64,000 nucleotides of DNA from NCBI GenBank assembly GCA_030426355.1, contig JAUHYQ010000001.1:248001-312000 (forward strand). The letters are read 5' to 3'. Of this stretch, positions 43,817-51,912 are shown in pieces. Source of the stretch: Gammaproteobacteria bacterium (GTDB taxonomy: Bacteria; Pseudomonadota; Gammaproteobacteria; Steroidobacterales; GCA-2729495). A program made the position numbers and the translations under genes. The notes beneath the pieces were generated by a model. That model searched no databases. It saw only the letters and a program-made list of their open reading frames with translations, and had not been told where the DNA came from. The stretch's first letter is position 1. Every line of letters begins with the position of its first letter.

Positions 43817-45121
43817 ATGGAACCGTCGCACAAATCCGCAGGGATAAAAATCGGCCCACTGTCATTCTCCCCGGGCATCACGCGCATCAATTTTGTCGCG
43901 CTGCTCGTTGCAGCCGTCGCGTCCAATACGCTGATGTCTTTCATAAACCTTATTCAGCCGTTATTGCTGGAAGAAATACTCCATATACCCGGCGATCGCC
44001 AGGGCACGGTAAGTGGCAATCTGACCTTTATAAGTGAGCTGTCCGCCCTGCTATTGCTGGGTTACTTTGGCGCCCTGTCCGACCGCACCGGCCGTCGCCC
44101 CATCGTTGTATTTGGCTTCGTGATGCTGGGTGTCGGCTATTTGCTTTATCCCTACATGCCGGACGAATACTACCTGTATGCCAGCCGGGCCGTTTTCGCA
44201 ATTGGCGTGGCCGGCGTATCGGGCATGACTGCCACCATACTGAATGACTACCCGCAGGAGCGTTCACGCGGGAAAATGATGGCGGTCGGCGGCGTCGCCA
44301 GCGGCGCGGGCGGCATCATGATGATGCTCATAGCCCGGCTGCCTGCCAGCCTGGAAGCATCGGGAATGTCGACAGAGCAAGCACTGCAGGCCACGCTGGG
44401 ATGCATGTTTGTTGCCTGCCTGCTGACAGCACTGTTCCTGCGCTATTTTCTAAGCGCTGTAAGGCCCGCAACGCAAAGTGAAAACCTGCCGTTACTAACC
44501 AAGCTCAAACTGGGGCTAACTGCCATGCGCCGACCCCGAATATCGGTTGCGTATGCATCGGCATTCGTGGCCCGCAGCGATTTCGTCGTGGTGGGTACAT
44601 TTTTCTTCTTGTGGTATGTCCAGACTGCCTCCGAAGCTGGCATGAGCAGCGCTGACGCAACCGCACGCGCCGGACTGATATTTGCTGTCATGCAGATATC
44701 GGCCCTCTGCTCGGCACCTTTGGTGGGCATACTTATCGACCGTATTGATCGCCTGGTTGCGCTCGCAATATGCATGGGGGTGGTGGCTTTCGGTTATACC
44801 GGCATGGGGCTCATTGAAGACCCGCAGAGCCCGGTTATCTGGTTTGCCGCGATCGCTGTAGGCTTCGGCATGATGAGCGGTTTTCTTGCCTCGCAGGCGC
44901 TGGTTGGTGAAGCAGCGGATCCGGAAATTCGTGGTGCGACGATCGGTCTTTTTGGCCTCTGCGGCGCAATCGGCATTCTGTTTGTAACCAGCACCGGTGG
45001 ATTCATCTATGATGAGTGGCTGCGCTCAGGGCCGTTTTTGCTGACCGGCGCCCTGGCAACACTGCTGACACTCGGCGCGTTGGTTGTCAAAAGTCGGGAA
45101 AAAGGGAACCTTAATAAATGA
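43817..45121 (+). CDS. MFS transporter between two DUF1838 genes
   Basis: 434 residues, twelve predicted transmembrane helices. The loop 2-3 motif GYFGALSDRTGRRPIVVFG is the MFS signature A; GATIGLFGLCGAIGILF and the C-terminal helices are also well formed. Its ATGA overlap with the next DUF1838 gene and 9-bp gap from the previous one show a tight operon. A transporter between two exported DUF1838 proteins suggests uptake or efflux of the compound they act on. Substrate unknown. Confidence 0.85.
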   Translation: MEPSHKSAGIKIGPLSFSPGITRINFVALLVAAVASNTLMSFINLIQPLLLEEILHIPGDRQGTVSGNLTFISELSALLLLGYFGALSDRTGRRPIVVFGFVMLGVGYLLYPYMPDEYYLYASRAVFAIGVAGVSGMTATILNDYPQERSRGKMMAVGGVASGAGGIMMMLIARLPASLEASGMSTEQALQATLGCMFVACLLTALFLRYFLSAVRPATQSENLPLLTKLKLGLTAMRRPRISVAYASAFVARSDFVVVGTFFFLWYVQTASEAGMSSADATARAGLIFAVMQISALCSAPLVGILIDRIDRLVALAICMGVVAFGYTGMGLIEDPQSPVIWFAAIAVGFGMMSGFLASQALVGEAADPEIRGATIGLFGLCGAIGILFVTSTGGFIYDEWLRSGPFLLTGALATLLTLGALVVKSREKGNLNK

Positions 45122-46179
45122 ACAGCAAATTTGTCACGCATCTCGTAAATACCACCAGTCGGCGTGATGTCCTCAAAGCATCACTGGCGCTCGGTGCCGG
45201 AGCCGCTTTGCCGATGACCGCTATGGGCAAATCCGCTAAGACAAGCCTCAATTACGCAGACCCGTACGACAACCTTTATGCGTTCGGCAAAATATGGTCG
45301 GCCTATGATCAGACAATCATCGGCGCTTTTCACGGCCTGATGTACGTGCGCATTCCCGGCAAGCGCATGATTCCGGTATTCGGCTATACCGGCACCGGGG
45401 CGCTGCAGGCGAAAATCGACGACAAGGGCTTACTGTGGATTAAATCCAGAGAAACCGGTTACTTCACGGACCTCAAAACCGGCGACATCCTCGAAACATG
45501 GGACAACCCGTTCACCGGGAAAACGGTAGAGGTATACCACTTTTACAATGACGTACTGACCGGACAAGTGGGCACCGAAATTCCAAAGTTTTTTATGGGT
45601 GAAATGGGCGACGCACCGACTCTGATGAATGAAGGCAGTGTTTTCCCGGACAAAAACGGCAAGTACCCGTTCATCCTGCCGTTCCAGCAATACGGCGATG
45701 ACATGATGCTGGCGTGGGACTACACCCACGATTACACCAACCCCGTAAATCCTGACGGCTGGCCACGATCATCAACCGGCCGGCGCATCACCCCCTCAGA
45801 ACACTTCACTTTTCAGGTTAATAAATCTGAACTGGAAGATCGCAGCCTGCCAACATGCCGGATGACCGCCGGCTTTTCGCGCGTATCAGAATGCTGGCCA
45901 TTCATGGAAATGGGCGGCACCGAATTCGCGGACGTCACCCTCTTCGGACGCATGCACAGCCACAAAGGGTTGCCGGGCTATCAGGAAGTACCGCCCAAGG
46001 TTTTAAACTACATTGAAAAACATGCACCCGAATTTCTGACCCTGCCGGATGAATGGGACATAGGCAACAAGCGTGTCGACACCTGGAAAGCCTATGCCCA
46101 AGACATAGCGCCGGAAAATCCGGACTACAAATGGGAGCCGAGCGACTTTAAGGTGCCATCGGGCAAAGGCGCACGCTAA
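45118..46179 (+). CDS. DUF1838 family protein with Tat signal (paralogue 4)
   Basis: 353 residues. Tat signal TSRRDVLKASLALGAGAALP, then the DUF1838 core: SLNYADPYDNLYAFGKIWSAYDQ, FHGLMYVRIPG, PVFGYTGTGALQAKID, FTDLKTGDILETWDNPFTG and FSRVSECWPFMEMGGTEF. It is closest in pattern to paralogue 3, with many identical blocks, so these two are likely duplicates. The stop lies 9 bp from the convergent cytochrome c gene. Exported, probably periplasmic; function unknown. Confidence 0.82.
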   Translation: MNSKFVTHLVNTTSRRDVLKASLALGAGAALPMTAMGKSAKTSLNYADPYDNLYAFGKIWSAYDQTIIGAFHGLMYVRIPGKRMIPVFGYTGTGALQAKIDDKGLLWIKSRETGYFTDLKTGDILETWDNPFTGKTVEVYHFYNDVLTGQVGTEIPKFFMGEMGDAPTLMNEGSVFPDKNGKYPFILPFQQYGDDMMLAWDYTHDYTNPVNPDGWPRSSTGRRITPSEHFTFQVNKSELEDRSLPTCRMTAGFSRVSECWPFMEMGGTEFADVTLFGRMHSHKGLPGYQEVPPKVLNYIEKHAPEFLTLPDEWDIGNKRVDTWKAYAQDIAPENPDYKWEPSDFKVPSGKGAR

Positions 46180-46188
46180 GTTGGCAAA

Positions 46189-46497
46189 TTATTCGATGTT
46201 GGCGTAGTAAGCGGCCAAATCCTCTATCAGCTCGTCCGTCAGAGTCATACTGAGGCCGTTCATATTCGGATCAGTGCGCGTACCGTCACGGTATGCACGC
46301 AGCTGCGCAGCCGTGTAGCCTGCTTTTTGCCCAGCCAGGTTCGGCCATAGCTCATTGGTGCTTACACCCTGCGGGCCATGACAACCGGCACACAAATTCT
46401 TTGCCATCTGAGCAGCGTCGGCATCAGCTGCCAAAACGGCGTTGGGGGACAATGACAACAGAGCAATCGCCAAAAAGATCAACTTGTTCACTTGCAT
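46189..46497 (-). CDS. class I cytochrome c (c553-type)
   Basis: 102 residues: signal peptide (LIFLAIALLSLSPNAVLA), CAGCH haem motif near residue 36-40, and a likely axial Met in NGLSMTLTD. Small soluble periplasmic electron carrier. Same strand and 19 bp downstream of norB, so probably co-transcribed with the nitric oxide reductase genes and able to feed electrons to it. Confidence 0.88.
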   Translation of the reverse strand: MQVNKLIFLAIALLSLSPNAVLAADADAAQMAKNLCAGCHGPQGVSTNELWPNLAGQKAGYTAAQLRAYRDGTRTDPNMNGLSMTLTDELIEDLAAYYANIE

Positions 46498-46516
46498 TTC
46501 TCCAGAAAGTGTTTGG

Positions 46517-47974
46517 TCATGCCGTTGCAGTTGCTTTATTCAACACGGGCGAGGCACGCTTCTCATCCGCACAAATGGTGACAAGATCCCAGAGCAGAAT
46601 AATTAGCCCCACTATGGTGACCACGCCCCAGACTTCTCGCCAGTACATGCCCTGCATGTACCAATGGGTACTTTGAGCGGCGAAGTATCCGGACCATGAG
46701 GATCCTTCCAGGGCTCGCTCCACAAAGGACTGCTCGTATCCCGAGATCAGCAGCGCCATGGTCATGCCGACCACACCCACGTTGAGCAAGGTAAATGACC
46801 ACTTCCAGCGCCAGCCGGTAGCCAGCCCGGCACCCATGTGCACGTCACCGCGAGCTTTCTGTATCGCCAGGTAAATGACCGCGATAATGATCGTGGCATA
46901 GGCACCAAAAAATGCGAGGTGGCCATGTGATGACGTCCACTGTGTTCCGTGGGTATACAAATTAATCTGTGGTAGCGTGTGCATGAAGCCCCATACGCCG
47001 GCGCCAAAAAAATTGCCGAAGGCGTGGGCTATCAGCCATGCCAGTGCCGGATGGTTGGCGTTACGGAATTTATGAACCCCGGAATCGTAGACCGCATGCA
47101 CCACCATAGCCACCAGCGGGATAGGTTCGAGCGCCGAAAAGAATCCACCGATGGTTAACCAGTACTCTGGCGTACCGATCCAGAAGTAATGATGCCCGAG
47201 ACCCAGTATTCCAGAGCCGAACATCAGGGCAACCTCAATGTAGAGCCACGTGGTAACCACGACCCGACGCGCACCCAACGTCTTCATCAATCCCCAGGCC
47301 ATGATGCAGCCCACCAGCACTTCCCAAGTGGCCTCCACCCACAGGTGAATCACCCACCACCACCAGTACTGATCCATTGAAATATTGGCGGTGTAGAACA
47401 TGCCTGCAAGATACAGTCCTGCGAGCGCAACGAGGTCGAGCACCAATACGCCCGAAATGCCACTCCAACTACCCTTATTAAAGGTGGCAGCGATGTTGTA
47501 AAAGAACACCAACACGCAGGCAACGATACCGATGTCGGCCCAGCGCGGAGCTTCAATATACTCGCGACCCTCGTTAATAAACCAGATTGTTTCAATCTCG
47601 CCCGCCCCTGTTTGCACAAACAGGTAAACGAGCACCACGAGAGTGACCGCTAGGGTCAGCACCCAGAACGCCAGATTGGCCAGCTTCAGTCCAACCAGTT
47701 CCGTTCCCGCCTCTTCTTCAACCAGCCAGTAGACAGAACCAATGAAGCCGTAGAGCATCCAGACCACCATGGCATTGATGTGCACCATGCGATTAACGCT
47801 GAAATCAAGCCAGTTGTAGCCAAACTCCGGCATAACGTATTGCAGGCCGGCGAACAGGCCGAATAAACACTGCGCAACGAAGAGCACCATTGCAACCGCA
47901 AAATACTTGATCGCGAGCTGCTGGCCACCCGACAGACGGGTCATGCTGAACGTGCCTATAGCGATGCTGTTCAT
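46517..47974 (-). CDS. norB: nitric oxide reductase subunit B
   Basis: 485 residues, twelve transmembrane helices of the haem-copper oxidase superfamily. VHINAMVVW carries the low-spin haem His; HLWVEATWEVLVG has the FeB-site His and the NorB-specific Glu; LGHHYFWIG and SHGHLAFFGAY hold further haem and FeB ligands. Missing the quinol-oxidising N-terminal extension of qNOR, so it is the cytochrome-dependent cNOR catalytic subunit reducing two NO to N2O. Overlaps norC by 4 bp. NorQ/NorD maturation genes are not in the window. Confidence 0.93.
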   Translation of the reverse strand: MNSIAIGTFSMTRLSGGQQLAIKYFAVAMVLFVAQCLFGLFAGLQYVMPEFGYNWLDFSVNRMVHINAMVVWMLYGFIGSVYWLVEEEAGTELVGLKLANLAFWVLTLAVTLVVLVYLFVQTGAGEIETIWFINEGREYIEAPRWADIGIVACVLVFFYNIAATFNKGSWSGISGVLVLDLVALAGLYLAGMFYTANISMDQYWWWWVIHLWVEATWEVLVGCIMAWGLMKTLGARRVVVTTWLYIEVALMFGSGILGLGHHYFWIGTPEYWLTIGGFFSALEPIPLVAMVVHAVYDSGVHKFRNANHPALAWLIAHAFGNFFGAGVWGFMHTLPQINLYTHGTQWTSSHGHLAFFGAYATIIIAVIYLAIQKARGDVHMGAGLATGWRWKWSFTLLNVGVVGMTMALLISGYEQSFVERALEGSSWSGYFAAQSTHWYMQGMYWREVWGVVTIVGLIILLWDLVTICADEKRASPVLNKATATA

Positions 47975-48573
47975 CGGTCACCCTCCTGAGCGATGGCTGG
48001 AAACCCGGCCGGAAATCCGGTCGTATCAATGGAGGACATCCACTTCAGAAAAGCCACAACTGCCCTGGCTTCTTCTTCGGTGATATCCAGATTGGGCATC
48101 TTGCGATTGGTGCCGTACCCCCGTGCATTGCTTTCGGGATCCATCAGGAATTTGACCATCATGGACTCTCGGACAGCTTCGTTACCCCACGCCGGATCCA
48201 GCCAGGACTTGGTCAGATCGGGCGCATAGTACGCACCGTTACCCAACAAGGTATGACAGTTAATGCAATTCTTGGCTTGCACGGTAAGCTTGCCATGGCT
48301 GACCATCTTAGCGGCTTCCTCTTCGGTCAGAACGGTTCCGAACAGCGGCGCTTCCTCGCCGATAACCGGTGCCTGAAAACCACGCTCCCTATCCATGCGG
48401 TAATAGATACGCTGGTTAATAACGCTGTACGCGGGCACACGCTCAGATCCCGCGGTAATAACTGCGACGGAGTCGAAGGTCAGAATAATCAGCACCACAA
48501 ACATGCCGGCAGTGACCCAAATCGCCACCTTGCGCCAAACATCTTCCTGCGCCCAACGGGGTAAGTCACTCAT
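47971..48573 (-). CDS. norC: nitric oxide reductase subunit C, cytochrome c
   Basis: 200 residues: one N-terminal transmembrane anchor (VAIWVTAGMFVVLIILTF), a periplasmic domain with CINCHTLLGNGAYYAPDLTKSW (haem CxxCH and the NorC GNGAYYAPDLT block) and RKMPNLDITEEE with a Met ligand. It receives electrons from soluble carriers and passes them to NorB. Coupled to norB and to the upstream membrane protein gene by 4-bp ATGA overlaps. Confidence 0.94.
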   Translation of the reverse strand: MSDLPRWAQEDVWRKVAIWVTAGMFVVLIILTFDSVAVITAGSERVPAYSVINQRIYYRMDRERGFQAPVIGEEAPLFGTVLTEEEAAKMVSHGKLTVQAKNCINCHTLLGNGAYYAPDLTKSWLDPAWGNEAVRESMMVKFLMDPESNARGYGTNRKMPNLDITEEEARAVVAFLKWMSSIDTTGFPAGFPAIAQEGDR

Positions 48574-48938
48574 GAAAGTTTCCTCGTGGCTGCCTGCCCG
48601 TTGGATTCGGACAAGTGGTGTTCGGACGAATGGTCTTCATCGGCATGCGTTCCTACGCAAAGACGCCAGATGGCCTGCGGCGCAAGGTAGTAGCCAACCA
48701 GCAGCAGCACAGCAAGCGCATTCCACACGCCGCTAAAGTCCAGACTGCGCGCAAGAATCAGCACGCCGACGACAAGCACCGCGTAGAACAAGTAGGACAG
48801 CCGGGTAAGATTACGATTACTGGCCATTTTGCTAATGGCGTAAACTGCCGCGTAGAGCGCGCCGGCCAGCACAACAAGAGCGCCGGCCATGGTGGCCAGC
48901 AAAATGCGATTCACTTCAAGCGCCTGTACCGCGTCCAT
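48570..48938 (-). CDS. three-helix membrane protein of the nor operon
   Basis: 122 residues from ATG 48938 with GGGGGG 9 nt upstream (GTG 48944 is an alternative). Three transmembrane helices (LATMAGALVVLAGALYAAVYAI; LFYAVLVVGVLILA; ALAVLLLVGYYLA) and a His/Asp/Glu-rich soluble tail (THADEDHSSEHH) that could bind metal. Small membrane proteins accompany norCB in some marine bacteria; I do not know a function. A 4-bp overlap with norC indicates a coupled unit, possibly a complex subunit or assembly factor. Confidence 0.62.
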   Translation of the reverse strand: MDAVQALEVNRILLATMAGALVVLAGALYAAVYAISKMASNRNLTRLSYLFYAVLVVGVLILARSLDFSGVWNALAVLLLVGYYLAPQAIWRLCVGTHADEDHSSEHHLSESNGQAATRKLS

Positions 48939-48978
48939 CGCCACTATCCCCCCAGATAAAGCAACGTCATTACTGAAC

Positions 48979-49023
48979 GAAGCGCTATCAGGCTAGCGAA
49001 GGCCCGCGGGAAGTGCTATCAGG
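48979..49023. promoter_or_regulatory. 14-bp direct repeats upstream of the nor operon
   Basis: GAAGCGCTATCAGG (48979-48992) and GAAGTGCTATCAGG (49010-49023) differ at one base and start 31 bp apart, about three helical turns. They sit 40-85 bp upstream of the small membrane protein gene. The region also has a third, shorter GGCGCTAT-like element further upstream. No FNR/Nnr (TTGAT-N4-ATCAA) box was found, so these repeats are the best candidate for a regulator site; the regulator is unknown. Confidence 0.42.
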
Positions 49024-49051
49024 ATATATCCCTATGCGGCGCTATACGGCG

Positions 49052-49495
49052 CTAGTCCCCGCAGCGAAAACTTTGCGAGGTTTCGTTATGCTGCATCTGC
49101 TCACCCGGCACTACACTGATATTGGTATAACCCATATCGCTGAGAATGCCCTGCAGCACGGTCGCTCTGCGGCCCGAGCGGCAATAGGTGACGATCGAAC
49201 GACCCTTGTCTGCCGGCAACAGATCTGCATACGCCGATACGGAGTCATAGGGCACATTGAGTGCGCCGGGAACATGACTGCTGTCATATTCCGATGGCGA
49301 ACGGGCATCCAGAATGGTGTAGTCCTCAGGCGATGCCACAATGGCTTCGATAACTGCGCAATCCAGTGGTTGAGGCGCAGGCACGGATGCCGGACTGGGC
49401 ACCGCACTTTCGGCGCTGAACAATGGCCCGGCCAGCAACGACAGCAGTCCAGCAGCCGCCGCGCCCCAAGCAAAACTTTTTTTGCAATTACCCAT
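49052..49495 (-). CDS. exported rhodanese-domain protein
   Basis: 147 residues from ATG 49495 (GGAGG 10 nt upstream; a TTG at 49516 overlapping the previous stop is an alternative). Signal peptide (FAWGAAAAGLLSLLAGPLFSA), then a rhodanese domain: TILDARSPSEYDSSHVPGALNVPYD and the active-site loop VTYCRSGRRA with one catalytic Cys. It could move sulfur or act on reactive sulfur/nitrogen species in the periplasm. Lies between the DUF1295 gene and the nor operon, same strand. Confidence 0.8.
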   Translation of the reverse strand: MGNCKKSFAWGAAAAGLLSLLAGPLFSAESAVPSPASVPAPQPLDCAVIEAIVASPEDYTILDARSPSEYDSSHVPGALNVPYDSVSAYADLLPADKGRSIVTYCRSGRRATVLQGILSDMGYTNISVVPGEQMQHNETSQSFRCGD

Positions 49496-49512
49496 TTTTG
49501 CCGTGCCTCCGA

Positions 49513-50343
49513 TCAAATGTGCGGCACGATGCCGCCGCTATTCTTAATATAGGCCTGAAATTCCGGCTGATCGCCGTATTTCTGCTGCATATTCAGGTCA
49601 GCCTGCCAGCTTTGATAGAGCATCAAGATCACAATATACACGGGGGTGGTCAGAACTGCCGCAACATTCCCCCACGCTCCCGATACAACACTGGCGCCCA
49701 CCACGATTATGCCGAGCTGAACGACAATCTCGCCCACGAAGTTCGGATGCCGCCAGTGCTTATACAAGCCCGACCGTACAAAGGCATCCGGCTGAGCATT
49801 TTTAGCCGACTGCTTGTGCATATCCGCCACCGCTTCAAGAACCAGGCCCGCAAGAATAATAAGCGCGCCAACCAGCACTGCAGACGTCAGCGCACCCTGT
49901 TGCGCGGCTATATAGATACCGAACAAATGAAATGTGTAAACCACCGTGCACTGTAGCCACAGTATCGCCTGCACCGCGACGGGGGTGTTAGCATGATCCG
50001 CCCTGATTCTCGCCATGCGACTCGCGTAGGAATGGCCGCGCGTGCGCACCCAACTGAATGCAAACAAGCGCAGCCCGTAGGCTGCCATCAGGCCGCCAAG
50101 CAAATACCCGGCAAGTGTCTCGCCTGTCAGTGCAATCAATGAACCGTTCAACAAACACGCCAGAGAATAACTGTAATTAAACACGAACACGAAGCAGCGA
50201 AATACGAGCAGGCATACGACTGCCGACATGCCGAGCATCAGCCAGTTAACGGTCGTCCACATATCCGCCCGCAACCGCATGACAAAGACCGCAAGCAATA
50301 TCAGCGCGCATACGGAGAAAAATGTACGCAAATGCTTACTCAT
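49513..50343 (-). CDS. DUF1295 membrane protein (steroid reductase C-terminal-like)
   Basis: 276 residues, seven or so transmembrane helices. The C-terminal SGLYKHWRHPNFVGEIVVQLGI block is the DUF1295/steroid 5-alpha-reductase C-terminal signature, also shared with isoprenylcysteine methyltransferases. Substrate unknown; related enzymes reduce or methylate lipid-like substrates. Stop overlaps the alternative start of the rhodanese by 4 bp; start is 6 bp after the PhyH gene stop, so these are one transcript. Confidence 0.8.
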   Translation of the reverse strand: MSKHLRTFFSVCALILLAVFVMRLRADMWTTVNWLMLGMSAVVCLLVFRCFVFVFNYSYSLACLLNGSLIALTGETLAGYLLGGLMAAYGLRLFAFSWVRTRGHSYASRMARIRADHANTPVAVQAILWLQCTVVYTFHLFGIYIAAQQGALTSAVLVGALIILAGLVLEAVADMHKQSAKNAQPDAFVRSGLYKHWRHPNFVGEIVVQLGIIVVGASVVSGAWGNVAAVLTTPVYIVILMLYQSWQADLNMQQKYGDQPEFQAYIKNSGGIVPHI

Positions 50344-50349
50344 GGAGCA

Positions 50350-51117
50350 TCAAACCTTAAAAGTGGCGCGATCCCGCGCATCATTGCGGGTATTGGGGGG
50401 ATAGTTCTCCCACTTATCGCGATAGTACGCCATGCGATGATCACCGTCGGCCTTGCGATTGAACGTCAGGTAAAGATTACGCCTTGCCGCGGCGGATAAA
50501 TTGGCCGGTGAACCGTGTGGGACATAACAATCGAACAGCACCGCATCACCTGGCTGCGCTTCGACGACCTCGTAGTCACTTTCCGGCAAAAACGGAGGCT
50601 CATCCTCGCTCAAAACCTGCCACTCGGGCCCAAGCAACCGCAACTCATGCTGCTTGCTGCGGCGAAAACTGACCGCAGCATTGTCGATACGGTTTTCGTC
50701 CACGGCGATAAGCATGGTAACGAAGTAATCGGCATAGGCACCCCAGCCGGCCGCTTGATCCTGATGCAAAAGGTCGGAGCGACAGCCGGGCAATTTGTAG
50801 TTGGCTTTTTCTTTAAAAAGCTGCGGCTCGTCGCCCAACACCTCGGTCAGCGCACCCACGGCATCAGGCTTAAGCAACAGACGCGAGATCTGCGGGCTCT
50901 GATCGCCAAGCAAATATTCGGCTCTGACCAGCACCGTTTCACCGGTCGTGGGACTGGTCTCGAAGTACGTGGCTATTTCGTTCTCGGTGCCATCGGAATC
51001 CCACAACTGGTCCAGCCAGACCGACAATTGCTGTACTTCTTCCGGTGAATACAAATTGCGCAACACCACGTAGCCATGGGCTCGGAAATCCCCAAGCTGG
51101 TCTTCATTCAGTACCAT
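50350..51117 (-). CDS. phytanoyl-CoA dioxygenase (PhyH) family protein
   Basis: 255 residues from ATG 51117 with AGGAAG upstream. The 2-oxoglutarate/Fe(II) fold is shown by HQDQAAGW (His and Asp ligands), a later YVPHGSPANLSAAARR (second His and the oxoglutarate Arg). PhyH relatives hydroxylate lipids, quinolones and other small molecules; the substrate is not clear. Its ATG overlaps the DUF2288 stop by one base (TGATG). Confidence 0.85.
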   Translation of the reverse strand: MVLNEDQLGDFRAHGYVVLRNLYSPEEVQQLSVWLDQLWDSDGTENEIATYFETSPTTGETVLVRAEYLLGDQSPQISRLLLKPDAVGALTEVLGDEPQLFKEKANYKLPGCRSDLLHQDQAAGWGAYADYFVTMLIAVDENRIDNAAVSFRRSKQHELRLLGPEWQVLSEDEPPFLPESDYEVVEAQPGDAVLFDCYVPHGSPANLSAAARRNLYLTFNRKADGDHRMAYYRDKWENYPPNTRNDARDRATFKV

Positions 51118-51449
51118 CAATTATCTTCCTGACTAGTCGAATCTGTCGCTCGCACCAGCGGCTGCACCAACACCCAGGGCCGCACCACCACAGACCACAT
51201 CAACGCATTTGCCTCCAACCATTCCAGCGCCTGTGCATCGCTGACCTGTCCGACACTGCCGTCCTTCATCCATGCGTCCACCTGATCCCCGTTGTCGCAC
51301 GACATTTGCAACGCAACCTCGACGAGATCGAGCTTTGGCGATACTGCCACCGCCTTACCCTGAGCGAAAAACCGCTGCAACTCGCGCCAGGCAATTTTGG
51401 CGGTCTCGGCGTTGATTCGAGCCCGCTCTAACTGTTGGCGCTCGTCCAC
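51117..51449 (-). CDS. DUF2288 protein
   Basis: 110 residues from GTG 51449, eight bases after the rhodanese stop. The pattern AKIAWRELQRFFAQGKAVAV, LDLVEVALQMSCDNGDQVDAWM and WLEANALMWSVVVRPWVLVQPL is DUF2288, a small conserved family in aquatic proteobacteria and cyanobacteria with no known role. The reading frame is open further upstream but that part is out of phase with the rhodanese. Coupled to phyH. Confidence 0.78.
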   Translation of the reverse strand: MDERQQLERARINAETAKIAWRELQRFFAQGKAVAVSPKLDLVEVALQMSCDNGDQVDAWMKDGSVGQVSDAQALEWLEANALMWSVVVRPWVLVQPLVRATDSTSQEDN

Positions 51450-51456
51450 CGATACG

Positions 51457-51912
51457 TCAGCTCTGCGTCCAGGGCAAACCCGCCACTTTCCATCCGCTGA
51501 TGCTGTTGCGGTGCTGCTGATCGTCAAGTTCGCCCTCAAAACCCTCCGCGACGTTGTAACAACGTTCATAACCGAGCTGAGTGCACTGCATTGCCGACAT
51601 CTTGGAGCGTCCGCCCGACTGGCAAAGAAAATAGACCGGCGCGTCAACTGCTACGCCACGTTCATCAAGAGCAGCTTTCAGCTCCTCAACAAAGTTTTTA
51701 TTCACACCCTGCATGGTGACCCACTGCAAGTAAATGGGTTCCCGGCCGATGGACGAAAGATCGGGCTTGCCAATTAACTGCCATTCCACTTGTGTGCGCA
51801 CATCCACCAGAACGGCGGTCTCATCATTTGCCAGTGCATCCCAGGCTTCCTGACAACTGACATCGCCAGCGTATTCACCGGTCGGCATATTAAAAGGGGG
51901 TTTACTCGCCAT
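51457..51912 (-). CDS. cytosolic rhodanese-like protein
   Basis: 151 residues, no signal peptide. VLVDVRTQVEWQLIGKPDL starts the fold; the active loop is YFLCQSGGRSKMSA with a single Cys. The C-terminal GFEGELDDQQHRNSISGWKVAGLPW is typical of a rhodanese family common in alpha- and gammaproteobacteria. Overlaps the upstream MFS gene by 11 bp and precedes DUF2288 by 7 bp, so it belongs to the long minus-strand operon. Confidence 0.88.
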   Translation of the reverse strand: MASKPPFNMPTGEYAGDVSCQEAWDALANDETAVLVDVRTQVEWQLIGKPDLSSIGREPIYLQWVTMQGVNKNFVEELKAALDERGVAVDAPVYFLCQSGGRSKMSAMQCTQLGYERCYNVAEGFEGELDDQQHRNSISGWKVAGLPWTQS

